Program-made: the position numbers and the translations under genes
Assembly: GCA_002370555.1 (NCBI GenBank)
Contig: AP014718.1
Location: forward strand, 930,001-994,000
Length of the DNA stretch: 64,000 nucleotides
Source of the DNA: Arthrobacter sp. Hiyo4
Lineage (GTDB): Bacteria; Actinomycetota; Actinomycetes; Actinomycetales; Micrococcaceae
Direction of reading: 5' to 3'
Notes under the pieces: model-generated
What the model saw: the letters and a program-made list of their open reading frames with translations, nothing else
Database searches by the model: none
Told to the model about the DNA's origin: nothing
Part shown: one piece after another, positions 49,461 to 58,739 of the stretch
Layout: the number at the start of each line of letters is the position of its first letter
Numbering within the stretch: the first letter of the stretch is position 1

Positions 49461-50663
49461 GCGGCACGCTGACTTCGGGATCCTGGTAGTCGGGGCACTC
49501 GTAGGCCCTGGGCAGCCGCGGCGCTATCCGGTTGATGATTTCGTCGCCGTGGCTGCCGATGGCCGAGCCCCATTCGTCCGCGCTCGCCGCACCGGTGTCC
49601 GGATCGCCGAACAGCACGGCCGTGTCGCCGACGGAAACTCCGCAGGCTTCCGGACCGAGGTCCACCATGAACTGGTCCATGCACACCTTGCCGATCACGG
49701 GCACCCGCCTGCCGCCCAGTTGGACAATGCTGCGCCCCGAGATGCCTTTCGGGATGCCGTCCGCATAGCCAAGGGGGATCAGCCCCAGATACCTTGTCTC
49801 GTGGGTGATGGCCTGGTGTTCGTAGCTCACGCCGGTGCCGGCCGGAACCTTCTTCACGAGCACAACGGGAGCCGTGACAGTCAGGGCCGGGCGCAGCCCG
49901 AAATCCGCGGGTCAAGATGGTCGGCGGGCGCCAGGCCATAAATGGCCAGCCCGGCCCGCACCATGTCGAAGGCAAACTCAGGGCGGTCCAGGATGTTGGC
50001 AGAGCTGGACACATGCCTCAGCTCCGGTTCCAGGCCGCCTTCCCTGGCCTGGCGTACGGCTTCCCCGAAGGCGTCCACCGCTGCGGCGTTCCCGGGGTGG
50101 GCCGGTACGTCGGCCCAGGCCAGATGGGTCCAGATACCCCGGACAGTGAGGGTCCCCTCGAGCTCGGCGTTGCGTGCAGCGGCCACAAGGTCAGGCCAGT
50201 CTTCCGTGCGTGCGCCGCCGCGGCTCAACCCGCTGTCCAGCTCAAGATGGACCGCGGCCGGCCTTCCGAGCGTGCGGGCGATGCCGGCCACTACGTCGAG
50301 CTGGGCGGGGCTGCCCAAGGACATGTCGACGTCGTTTTCCACAGCCTCGCGAATGATCTCGCTGGACGCTGTGGCGAGGTACAGCCAGGACAGCACTGGC
50401 GCCGCGATGCCTGCGCGGCGTAGCGCAAGAGCCTCGGTCAGCTGTGCCGTTCCGAGCCAGTCGGCGCCGGCAGCGAGGGCAGCCTCCGCCACCTCGACAA
50501 GCCCGTGGCCATAGGCATTGCCTTTCACCACCGCCATGAAATGCGGCGCGGGAGTGAGTGCCCGGAGGGCGCGGACATTATCGGAAATCGCGGCCAGATC
50601 AACGCTGACCCGGCCGGAAAGCGCTACCGCAGGCGTGTTGTTCGGTTGTGCATTACGTCTCAT
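49450..50663 (-). CDS. alr: Alanine racemase, frameshifted
   Basis: About 404 residues. The PLP lysine is in FMAVVKGNAYGHGLVEVAEA and the second catalytic base Tyr in GTGVSYEHQAITHETRYLGL. Other motifs include HLELDSGLSRGGAR, MVRAGLAIYGLAPADHLDP, IPLGYADGIPKG and GKVCMDQFMVDLGP. It normally supplies D-alanine for peptidoglycan. Here it heads an operon with a PucR regulator and is divergent from an amino-acid permease, so a catabolic or broader-specificity role is possible. The break near 49886 (GAAATCCGCGGGTC region) is fixed by one base. No ribosome site is seen before the ATG. Confidence 0.9.
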
Positions 50664-50671
50664 GCCAGAAC

Positions 50672-50677
50672 ACTATA
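50672..50677 (-). promoter_or_regulatory. Putative -10 box of alr, leaderless transcript
   Basis: TATAGT lies eight bases before the alr ATG on the minus strand, with no Shine-Dalgarno sequence between. This spacing would place the transcript start at or next to the start codon, as is common in actinobacteria. The -35 region is weak. Confidence 0.4.
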
Positions 50678-50733
50678 GGTCATTTTGCACAATCGTGAGA
50701 GGTGGCTCACACGCTTAAGCTGGGCGAGGGGAA

Positions 50734-52302
50734 ATGACAACTACTCACGAATGGACGTCAACGATGACTGTGCCCACCTACACAGAACGCCGGCCGGCAC
50801 CTCCTGCCGGCCGGCCCGGCCTGGCCGCGCAGCTGCTGCGCCGCAAGCCGATCGGACAGATGGTCAATGAAGCCGAAACAGGCCACGGCGGAACCCGGCT
50901 GATCCGCAGCTTCGGCGTTTTCCAGCTGACAATGATCAGCGTCGGCGCCACCCTGGGAACCGGCATCCTGGTCATCCTCGGCGAATCCGTTCCCTTGGCC
51001 GGGCCGGCGATCTGGATCTCCTTCGCCATCGCTGGACTCGCCGCCTTGCTGTCGGCAGTGTCCTACGCCGAAATGGCCGGTCTCGTTCCGGTGGCAGGCT
51101 CCAGCTATTCCTACAGCTACGCCACTTTGGGCGAGGGCATGGCCTGGATCTGTGGCTGGTGCCTCGTGCTCGAATACGCAGTCTCGGTCGCGGCAGTGGC
51201 AGTTGGGGCCGGCCAGTACGTGAACGAGTCCCTGGCGGTCTTCGGCCAGTTCCTGCCCGACGCAATCTCCCAGCCCCCAGGAGGCGGCGGGGTCGTGAAT
51301 ATCCCGGCAATGGTCATCGTCCTGCTCGCCATGATCTTGCTGGTTCGCGGCGCCAAGGAAAGCGCCTGGATTAACACCGTCATCGTGGTGGTCAAGGTGG
51401 GAATCCTGATCTTCTTCTGCGCAGTGGCTTTCACCGCCTTCAGCGCCGGCAACTTCGAGCCTCTCCTGCCTATGGGCGCAGCCGGTGTCTCAGCCGCCGC
51501 TTCCAGCGTCTTCTTCTCGTACATCGGCTTCGACGCGGCATCCACGGCCGGTGAGGAAGCCCGCAATCCCAAGCGCGACCTGCCGCGGGCCATCATGCTC
51601 TCCATGCTGATCGTCACCACCATCTATGTTCTGGTTGCCGTGGCCGCCGTCGGCGCCCGTCCCTGGGGCTGGTTCGATGGTAACGAAGCAGCACTCGTGA
51701 AGATCCTCGAGGAAACCACCGGGCAGCCGTGGATCGCCCTGGTCTTCGCCGTCGGCGCAGTCCTGGCCATCGCCAGCATCGTGCTGACTGTCCTTTACGG
51801 ACAGACCCGCATTCTTCTCTCCATGGCGCGCGACGGGCTCATTCCAAAAATCTTCGGCCGGGTCTCCGCGAGGACCGGCACTCCGGTTGCCGGCACCCTG
51901 ATCGTGGGCATCCTCGTGGCAGTCACGGCCGGCCTGGTCCCGCTGGGTGCCCTCGCCGACGCCACCAGCATCGGCACCCTGTTCGCCTTCGCCCTGGTCA
52001 ACGTGGCCGTGATCTACCTGCGCCGCACCAGGCCCGAGCTGAAGCGCACGTTCCGTGTACCGCTCTTCCCCCTGACCCCGGTCCTCGGCGCCCTGATGTG
52101 CGCCTACCTTATGGCCAACCTCGGTACCGACACCTGGGTCACCTTCGGAATCTGGATGCTGGTGGGCATGGCGGCCTACTTCGGCTACGGGCGCCGGAAC
52201 TCCAGGGTGGCGGCGCTGAGCCACGAGGAATACCGTGAGCTGAGCAGGCAGGAATCTTCAACGCTGTCCACCCCTGAACAAACGAAGGCAGAGCTTTCAT
52301 GA
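50734..52302 (+). CDS. APC-family amino-acid permease
   Basis: 522 residues, intact, with 12 predicted helices. Characteristic segments are MISVGATLGTGILVILGESV (helix 1 with the unwound GTG), VSYAEMAGLVPVAGSSYSYS, FFSYIGFDAASTAGEEARNP and LYGQTRILLSMARDGLIPKI. The pattern is that of the cationic amino-acid/polyamine branch. A GAGGGGAA site abuts the first ATG; an internal ATG ten codons later is possible. The stop overlaps the monooxygenase start (ATGA), so the two are coupled. This suggests the permease brings in the monooxygenase substrate, perhaps lysine. Confidence 0.88.
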   Translation: MTTTHEWTSTMTVPTYTERRPAPPAGRPGLAAQLLRRKPIGQMVNEAETGHGGTRLIRSFGVFQLTMISVGATLGTGILVILGESVPLAGPAIWISFAIAGLAALLSAVSYAEMAGLVPVAGSSYSYSYATLGEGMAWICGWCLVLEYAVSVAAVAVGAGQYVNESLAVFGQFLPDAISQPPGGGGVVNIPAMVIVLLAMILLVRGAKESAWINTVIVVVKVGILIFFCAVAFTAFSAGNFEPLLPMGAAGVSAAASSVFFSYIGFDAASTAGEEARNPKRDLPRAIMLSMLIVTTIYVLVAVAAVGARPWGWFDGNEAALVKILEETTGQPWIALVFAVGAVLAIASIVLTVLYGQTRILLSMARDGLIPKIFGRVSARTGTPVAGTLIVGILVAVTAGLVPLGALADATSIGTLFAFALVNVAVIYLRRTRPELKRTFRVPLFPLTPVLGALMCAYLMANLGTDTWVTFGIWMLVGMAAYFGYGRRNSRVAALSHEEYRELSRQESSTLSTPEQTKAELS

Positions 52303-53990
52303 CCGTCGCCACAGAACTCCCGGCCTCAGACCCGTCCAGCACCCAAGCTGGCCCTATCACCATGCTGAACCCCGATTTTCCGTTCAGCTACGACCACTAC
52401 CTCGCCCACCCGGCAGGGCTCGGTGCGGTTCCGCCGGAACTCTACGGCACTGAGGTGGCCGTTGTAGGGGCGGGCCTTTCGGGCCTCGTCACAGCGTACG
52501 AACTGATGAAGCTGGCCTGCGTCCTGTGGTCTACGAGGCCGCCCAGATCGGCGGCCGCCTGCGCACCGCCAGCTTCCCGTCCGCTCCCGGCGTTGTGGCC
52601 GACCTGGGCGGCATGCGGTTCCCTGTGTCCGGCCGGGCTTTCTACCACTACGTGGACCTGCTGGGGCTGGACACACAGGACTTCCCCAACCCGCTGGCGC
52701 CCGTCACCTCCAGCACCGTGATCGAACTGGCCGGCCAGAAGCACTACGCCGAGTCCGCCGAGGACCTGCCGTCGTTCTTCCGCGAGGTGGCCGATGCCTG
52801 GAAGGCCGCTGTGAACGACGGTGCGAAGTTTGCCGAAATGCAGGAGGCCATCCGGATCCGGGACACGGGCCGGATCAAGGAGCTCTGGAACGAGCTGCTG
52901 CCGCTCATGGACGAGCAGACCTTCTATGGGTTCATCGCCGGGAGCGAGTCATTCAAGGAAGCCGGCTTTGCGCACCGGGAGGCCTTTGGCCAGGTGGGTT
53001 TCGGCACCGGTGGCTGGGACACTGACTTCCCCAACTCCATCCTGGAAATCCTCCGCGTGGTCTACACCGACGCCGATGACCAGCACCGGCTCATCAGCGG
53101 GGAGCGCAACGGCTGCCCGAGGCACTATGGCAGCACGCGCCGTCGGGCATGGCCCACTGGCCGGAGGGAACGTCCCTGGCGTCGCTCCACTCCGGCACGC
53201 CCCGCGGGGCTGTGGGCAGGATCAGCCGCGATGCCGATGGCGACCTCCGGATCAGGGAGCGCTGGGGCCGCGAAGCCAGCTACCCTGCGGTGGTGACCAC
53301 GTGCCAGTCCTGGCTGCTGTCCACGCGCATCCACACCGAGGAGGCGCTGTTCCCGGCCGAACTGTGGACCGCGATCGAGCGTTCGCACTACATGCAGTCT
53401 TCCAAGACGTTTGTGATGGTGGACCGGCCGTTCTGGAAGGACGTTGATCCGGACACCGGCCGTGAAGTCCTGTCCATGACCCTCACGGACCGGCTGAACA
53501 GGGCCACCTACCTCCTGGACGACGGCCCGGACAAGCCCGCCGTGATCCTGCTGTCCTACACGTGGAACGATGACGCGCTCAAATGGCTGGCGCTGGACGC
53601 TGACGAACGAGTTGAGCTGATGCTGCACTCGCTCGAACAGATTTACCCGGGCGTGGACATTGCCAGCCACATCGTGGGCCAGCCCATCACCGTTTCCTGG
53701 GAAGCGGACCCCAACTTCATGGGTGCCTTCAAAGCGAACCTGCCGGGGCATTACCGCTACCAGCAGCGACTCTTCACGCACTTCAAGCAGGACAAACTGC
53801 CCGAATCCCAGCGCGGGATCTTCCTTGCCGGTGACGATGTGTCCTTCACCGCGGGCTGGGCCGAAGGCGCCGTAACCACCGGCCTAAACGCGGTTTGGGG
53901 TGTGGTGAACCACCTGGGCGGTTCATCTGCGCCTGGCAACCCGGGCCGGGTGAGCTCCTGGACTCGATCGGCCCGATCAGCCTGGACTGA
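52299..53990 (+). CDS. davB: DavB-like L-amino-acid (lysine) 2-monooxygenase, frameshifted
   Basis: About 564 residues after repair. It is a flavin monoamine oxidase-family enzyme. The dinucleotide motif is VAVVGAGLSGLVTAYELMK, then VVYEAAQIGGRLRTASF and VADLGGMRFPVSGRAFYHYV. Downstream segments FGQVGFGTGGWDTDFPNSIL, YMQSSKTFVMVDRPFWKD, SMTLTDRLNRATYL, ITVSWEADPNFMGAFKANLP and GIFLAGDDVSFTAGWAEGAV agree closely with what I know of pseudomonad lysine 2-monooxygenase. That enzyme turns L-lysine into 5-aminovaleramide, CO2 and water. Tryptophan or phenylalanine 2-monooxygenases are related alternatives. Breaks near 52520, 53115 and 53955; three added bases restore the frame and the ending SIGPISLD. 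Confidence 0.82.
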
Positions 53991-54000
53991 GCGGGTGGGA

Positions 54001-54519
54001 CTAGCCGTGCAGCTCCCGGTGCGCGCGGGCAAGTTCCACGTAGCGGGCGGCATTGGCCTTCACGCCGTCGAACTCCTCGTCGCTGAGTTCCCGCCGCACT
54101 TTGGCGGGGACGCCGGCCACGAGTGACCGGCGAGGCACCACCGTGCCTTCCAGGACGACGGCGCCGGCCGCCACGAGCGAGCCGGTGCCGATCACCGCCC
54201 CGTTCAGGACGGTGGCGCCCATGCCGATCAGGCAGTCGTCTTCCACGGTGCAGCCATGGACGACGGCGGCGTGCCCCACGCTGACTCCCGCCCCGACGCT
54301 GCAGGGGAAGCCCGGGTCGGCGTGCAGCACCACGTTGTCCTGCAGGTTGCTGCCGGCGCCCACGCTGATGGCTGCAGTGTCAGCCCGGACCGAGACACCG
54401 TAGAACGCGCTGGAGTCTTCGGCGAGGGTTGCGTTGCCGATGATCGATGCGGTGGGGGCGACGAAGGCGGAGCCATGGACAGCCGGGGATGAGCCGGCGA
54501 AATCGTAAAGAGGAGCCAT
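54001..54519 (-). CDS. Gamma-carbonic anhydrase-like hexapeptide protein
   Basis: 172 residues, intact. Left-handed beta-helix hexapeptide repeats run from VAPTASIIGNATLAEDSSAF to GAVIGTGSLVAAGAVVLEG. The three zinc-binding histidines of the gamma-class occur in NLQDNVVLHADPGFPC and GVSVGHAAVVHGC, followed by VEDDCLIGMGATVLNG. A C-terminal helix (DEEFDGVKANAARYVELARA) packs the trimer. Members include YrdA and PaaY; not all are active carbonic anhydrases. It faces the end of the monooxygenase gene, with 10 bases between the stops. Confidence 0.88.
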   Translation of the reverse strand: MAPLYDFAGSSPAVHGSAFVAPTASIIGNATLAEDSSAFYGVSVRADTAAISVGAGSNLQDNVVLHADPGFPCSVGAGVSVGHAAVVHGCTVEDDCLIGMGATVLNGAVIGTGSLVAAGAVVLEGTVVPRRSLVAGVPAKVRRELSDEEFDGVKANAARYVELARAHRELHG

Positions 54520-54543
54520 GGGCCAAGCCTAGGACATGCCCCA

Positions 54544-54611
54544 CCCCAACTGGCTCGCAGTTAACGTCGCCATATCCGCGTTTGACGACGTTAACTGCCA
54601 TCTACTTGGGG
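54544..54611 (+). repeat. Palindromic repeat, copy 3
   Basis: It reads CCCCAACTGGCTCGCAGTTA, then ACGTCGCC and GCGTTTGACGACGTTAACTG, ending CTTGGGG. It belongs to the same family as the copies at 25.4 and 26.5 kb. It overlaps the last codons of the methyltransferase gene, whose PIPK ending and stop lie inside the 3' part. Confidence 0.7.
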
Positions 54612-55291
54612 ATAGGGGAGGCGGGGGTGCGGAGGATGAGGAACTGGTAATGCTGCGTCCAGTGCCCGGCGCCCGGGCCGGATTCCTCGCCGGTGCCTTC
54701 AGGCCAGGTGACAAAATCCTCGATCGCTCCGTGCCGTCCGAAAACCCGCCGCACTGTTTCGTCGCTGCGCCGGCTGAAGAACCGCCGCGGTTCAAGGTCG
54801 TCCTCCGGGTTCAGCACCTCCTCATCGTCGCCGGACCAGAGGCCGACGGCGATGGGCGCGTTGGGTGCCGCGACGCGCACCAGTTCGCGCACGACACCGT
54901 CGATATCAGTAGCGGGGATGTGCAGCAGCGTGCTCATCGACCACACCGCGGGAAACGCGCCATCGGCGAAAGGCAGCCTCCGGGCGCTCGCGACCGAGAC
55001 AGCCAGGCCCATGGACCGGGCCTGCCGGACGTGCCCCTCGGAGAGGTCAACACCCGTGTAGCGGATGCCGGCCTGGACAAACTTCAGGCCGTCCAGGCCT
55101 GTGCCGGAACCGATCTCCAGAATGTCATGGCGGCCTTCGGACTTCAGGAGGCTGATGAACCGTTCGCGCTGTTCCACCCGCCGCATAGACAGGGGATGAT
55201 CCCAGCCGGAGGCGGCACGGCGGTTGTAGAACTCTGCGAGGCGCTGCTCGCTGCCGGGTTCCTCGATCCCAACCCCGGATGCTGCGTCCAT
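54602..55291 (-). CDS. Class I SAM-dependent methyltransferase
   Basis: 229 residues, intact. The SAM-binding motif I is DILEIGSGTGLDGLKFVQAG, followed by YTGVDLSEGHVRQARSMGL (acidic ribose ligand) and AVWSMSTLLHIP. The N-terminus MDAASGVGIEEPGSEQRLAE and the WDHPLSMRRVEQRERF segment suit small-molecule methyltransferases, but the target is unknown. A start with no strong ribosome site lies 43 bases after the end of purU on the same strand, so the two may be cotranscribed. The stop codon lies within palindromic repeat copy 3. Confidence 0.8.
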   Translation of the reverse strand: MDAASGVGIEEPGSEQRLAEFYNRRAASGWDHPLSMRRVEQRERFISLLKSEGRHDILEIGSGTGLDGLKFVQAGIRYTGVDLSEGHVRQARSMGLAVSVASARRLPFADGAFPAVWSMSTLLHIPATDIDGVVRELVRVAAPNAPIAVGLWSGDDEEVLNPEDDLEPRRFFSRRSDETVRRVFGRHGAIEDFVTWPEGTGEESGPGAGHWTQHYQFLILRTPASPIPK

Positions 55292-55334
55292 GCTGGTCCC
55301 CGTCCGTCAGTTGAAGCCCGTCAGTTAATACCTG

Positions 55335-56192
55335 TCAGTTGAAGACGACGGTCCGGTTGCCGTCCAGCAGCACCCGGTGCTCGGCATGCCACTGGACCGC
55401 CTGCGCCAACGTGCGGCCCTCCACGTCCCGGCCCATCTGCACAAACTGCTCCGGTGTGCGCGCGTGGTCCACGCGGATTACTTCCTGCTCGATGATCGGG
55501 CCCTCGTCCAGGGCAGCCGTGACGTAGTGGGCGGTGGCGCCGATCAGCTTCACGCCGCGGGCGTGGCCTGGTGGTATGGCCGGCGCCTTGAAGGACGGCA
55601 GGAAGGAGTGGTGGATGTTGATGGCTTTGCCGGTCAGCTCAGCGCAGAGGTCATCCGAAATGATCTGCATGTAGCGGGCCAGGACCGTCAGTTCGATGTC
55701 GTGCTCGGCCATGATGGCGCGCAGCTTGTCCTCGGCCTGCGCCTTGGTGTCCGGGGTGACCGGAATGTAGTGGAACGGGATTCCGTAGAACTCGGCGAGT
55801 CCGGCGAGGTCCCGGTGGTTGGAAACGATGGCGGGGATCTCGATGGGCAGGGTGCCGGAGCGCTGCTGGAACAGGATGTCGTTCAGGCAGTGCGCCGATG
55901 TGCTGGCCATCAGCAGGGTGCGCACCTTCTGGCCTACGGCGTTGAGGCTCCACTGCATTCCGAAGGCCTCGGCCACCGGCTCCAGTGCCGCCTTGAGTTC
56001 GGCTTTGGCGGCTGCTGTCGTAACCTCAACGCGCATAAAGAAGTTCCCGGTGGCGGGGCTGCCGTACTGCTGAGAGTCCGTAATATTGCATCCCGCCACC
56101 AGCAGGGCACCCGCCACGGCGTGCACGATTCCGGGGCGGTCCGGGCAGGACAGGGTTACTACATACGCTTGGTTCAGCTGTTCATCACTCAC
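55335..56192 (-). CDS. purU: Formyltetrahydrofolate deformylase
   Basis: 285 residues; the GTG start follows GGAAGGC. An N-terminal ACT domain (YVVTLSCPDRPGIVHAVAGA) precedes a formyltransferase-fold domain with GIPFHYIPVTPDTKAQAEDK, INIHHSFLPSFK, LIGATAHYVTAALDEGPIIE and GRDVEGRTLAQAV. It releases formate from 10-formyl-THF and so balances one-carbon units with GlyA and FolD encoded next door. The segment after SFLPSFK reads APAIPPGHARG, whereas the family has a form of GA-x-PYHQA. Adding three bases (one G, two C) within 30 bases would restore it, so the intact frame hides an error-rich patch. Confidence 0.9.
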   Translation of the reverse strand: MSDEQLNQAYVVTLSCPDRPGIVHAVAGALLVAGCNITDSQQYGSPATGNFFMRVEVTTAAAKAELKAALEPVAEAFGMQWSLNAVGQKVRTLLMASTSAHCLNDILFQQRSGTLPIEIPAIVSNHRDLAGLAEFYGIPFHYIPVTPDTKAQAEDKLRAIMAEHDIELTVLARYMQIISDDLCAELTGKAINIHHSFLPSFKAPAIPPGHARGVKLIGATAHYVTAALDEGPIIEQEVIRVDHARTPEQFVQMGRDVEGRTLAQAVQWHAEHRVLLDGNRTVVFN

Positions 56193-56236
56193 GCCTTCCA
56201 GCCTACCCGCGCTGCCCGCCCGCGTTTGGTAGTCTG

Positions 56237-56320
56237 GTGGGGTCGCAACTGGCGTTGGGTGGCTAACCACCAGGGAGTGGCAATCACGAAGACCACGGAT
56301 CGTACGCCTGGCCGAGGGTC
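56237..56320 (+). promoter_or_regulatory. ZTP (pfl) riboswitch upstream of glyA-folD
   Basis: The leader contains the conserved blocks of the ZTP riboswitch in order: GGTCGCAACTGGCG, the pairing GGGTGG...CCACC, CCACCAGGGAGTGG, a linker, and CGCCTGG. ZTP/ZMP accumulates when 10-formyl-THF is short and binding turns on one-carbon genes. That fits glyA and folD downstream. An apparent terminator hairpin (GCACCC, TTTGA, GGGTGC then GGTTCGCTTT at 56337-56363) forms the likely expression platform. Confidence 0.8.
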
Positions 56321-56336
56321 ATGTCTTACCGGAGCT

Positions 56337-56363
56337 GCACCCTTTGAGGGTGCGGTTCGCTTT
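56337..56363 (+). terminator. Candidate expression-platform terminator of the ZTP riboswitch
   Basis: GCACCC and GGGTGC pair around TTTGA, with a short T-rich stretch (GGTTCGCTTT) after it, 17 bases beyond the aptamer and 86 bases before glyA. Confidence 0.5.
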
Positions 56364-56448
56364 CACGCCCTGTCATCAAGGGGCAGTGATGTGCGCCAGC
56401 CGGTAGCCTGACCTTAGCAGTGCCCGCATCCCTAGCCAGGAGTTTTTC

Positions 56449-57746
56449 GTGACTACTACCGCCACCACAACAGCCGCAGTCAGCAACCAGTCGCTGGCCG
56501 AGCTTGACCCCGAAATCGCAGCAGTCCTCAGCCAGGAACTTGGCCGCCAGCGCGGCACCCTGGAAATGATCGCCTCCGAAAACTTTGCCCCGCGCGCTGT
56601 GATGGAAGCCCAGGGCTCGGTCCTGACTAACAAGTACGCCGAGGGTTACCCGGGCCGCCGCTACTACGGCGGCTGCGAATACGTCGACATCGCCGAGCAG
56701 CTGGCCATCGACCGCGTCAAGGCACTTTTCGGTGCCGAGTACGCCAACGTCCAGCCGCACTCCGGTGCCCAGGCCAACGCGGCAGCACTGTCCGCCATGA
56801 TCACCCCCGGTGACAAGATCCTGGGCCTGTCCCTGGCCCACGGCGGCCACCTGACCCACGGCATGAAGCTCAACTTCTCTGGCAAGCTCTACAACGTGGC
56901 TGCGTACCAGGTGGAGCCGGACAACTTCCGCGTTGACATGGACAAGCTGCGCGAACAGGCCATCGCCGAGAAGCCCCAGGTCATCATCGCCGGCTGGTCC
57001 GCCTACCCGCGCCACCTGGACTTCGCGGCCTTCCGCTCCATCGCCGATGAAGTGGGCGCGCTGCTCTGGACCGACATGGCACACTTCGCCGGACTGGTGG
57101 CTGCGGGGCTGCACCCGAGCCCGGTGCCGTACTCCGACGTCGTCACCTCCACCGTGCACAAGACCCTCGCCGGCCCGCGCTCCGGTGTGATCCTGGCCAA
57201 GCAGGAGTGGGCCAAGAAGATCAACTCCAACGTCTTCCCGGGCCAGCAGGGCGGCCCGCTCATGCACGTCATTGCAGCCAAGGCCGTGGCCTTCAAGATC
57301 GCCGGCACCGAGGAATTCAAGGAGCGCCAGGAGCGCGTCCTGGAAGGCGCCAAGATCATCGCTGACCGCCTCAACCAGTCCGACGTCGCCGACGCCGGCG
57401 TTTCGGTCCTCACCGGCGGCACCGACGTGCACCTGGTCCTGGTGGACCTGCGCAACTCCCAGCTCGACGGCCAGCAGGCCGAGGACCTCCTGCACTCCGT
57501 GGGCATCACCGTGAACCGCAATGCGGTTCCGTTCGACCCCGCCCGCCGATGGTCACCTCCGGCCTGCGCATTGGCACCCCGGCCCTCGCCACCCGCGGCT
57601 TCGGTGCTGCCGAGTTCACCGAGGTGGCGGAGATCATCGCAACTGCACTGAAGGCCGGCACCGCCACGGACGTCGAGGCGCTGCAGTCCCGCGTGGACAA
57701 GCTCGCCGCCGATTTCCCGCTGTACCCGCAGCACGAGCAGTGGTAA
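56449..57746 (+). CDS. glyA: Serine hydroxymethyltransferase, frameshifted near its end
   Basis: About 432 residues; GTG start after AGGAG. It moves the serine hydroxymethyl carbon to THF, giving glycine and methylene-THF. Motifs include [80 protein letters not shown] and the PLP lysine in [15 protein letters not shown]. The break near 57540 is a C-run one base short (GACCCCGCCCG); repair gives [20 protein letters not shown]. It heads the riboswitch-controlled operon with folD. Confidence 0.95.
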
Positions 57747-57749
57747 TCC

Positions 57750-58648
57750 ATGACCACTGAAACTGGAACTGCACAGATTCTTGACGGCAAGGCCACCGCC
57801 GCTGCCATCAAGGCCGAGCTGACCGAACGCGTGGCCGCACTCAAAGCCAAGGGCGTCACCCCCGGACTGGGCACCGTTTTGGTGGCTCGGACCCCGGGAG
57901 CACCTGGTACGTGGGCGGCAAGCACAAGGACTGCGCCGAGGTGGGCATCACGTCCATCCGCCGCGACCTGCCCGAGGACACAAGCCAGGACGAACTCCTC
58001 GCCGTGATTCGTGAGCTGAACGGCAACCCGGAATGCACGGGCTACATCGTGCAGCTTCCCTTGCCCAAGCACATCAACCAGGACATCATCCTGGAGGCCA
58101 TGGATCCGGACAAGGACGCCGACGGACTGCACCCGATGAACCTGGGCCGCTTGGTGGCCAACGTCAGCGGACCCATGACCTCGCCGCTGCCGTGCACGCC
58201 CAAGGGCTGCGTGGAGCTTCTCACCCGGCACGGCATCAGCCTCAAGGGCAAGCGCGTCCTCGTGGTGGGCCGCGGCGTGACCATCGGCCGTCCCGTCGGG
58301 CTGCTGCTGACCCGCAAGGACGTCAACGCCACGGTCATCCTGGCGCACACCGGGACCGTGGACCTGGCCGCCGAACTCCGCCAGGCCGACGTCGTGATCG
58401 CCGCCGCGGGAGTCCCGCACATGATCAAGGCGGCGGACCTCAAGCCGGGCGCAATAGTGCTCGACGTCGGCGTGAGCCGTGTTGACGACGGAAACGGTAA
58501 GGCAGTGGTCACCGGAGACGTGGACCCCGCCGCTGCCGACGTCGCCTCGTGGATCTCTCCGAACCCGGGCGGCGTGGGGCCGATGACCCGCGCCATGCTG
58601 CTCGCCAATGTGGTGGAGACCGCGGAGCGCCAGGCGGGAATCGCCTAG
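57750..58648 (+). CDS. folD: Methylene-THF dehydrogenase/cyclohydrolase, frameshifted
   Basis: About 299 residues, three bases after glyA. It converts methylene-THF to 10-formyl-THF with NADP. The active-site Tyr and Lys are in [16 protein letters not shown]; other motifs are [43 protein letters not shown] and [20 protein letters not shown]. The break near 57884 (GTGGCTCGG for GTGGGCTCGG) is one missing G; repair gives [14 protein letters not shown]. It shares the ZTP riboswitch with glyA and is followed by a terminator. Confidence 0.95.
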
Positions 58649-58671
58649 TTTCGTTTCTCAATAGCAACGCC

Positions 58672-58715
58672 CGACGGCGGTCCGCACCTTTCAGTTGAGG
58701 TGCGGGCCGCCGTCG
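58672..58715 (+). terminator. Terminator after folD
   Basis: An 18-bp stem with one mismatch (CGACGGCGGTCCGCACCT and AGGTGCGGGCCGCCGTCG) and an eight-base loop lie 24 bases after the stop, followed by GCCTTTG. It also lies 24 bases past the end of the convergent CHRD-like gene and could serve both. Confidence 0.75.
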
Positions 58716-58739
58716 GCCTTTGTCGTCTGAAACCAGAAC

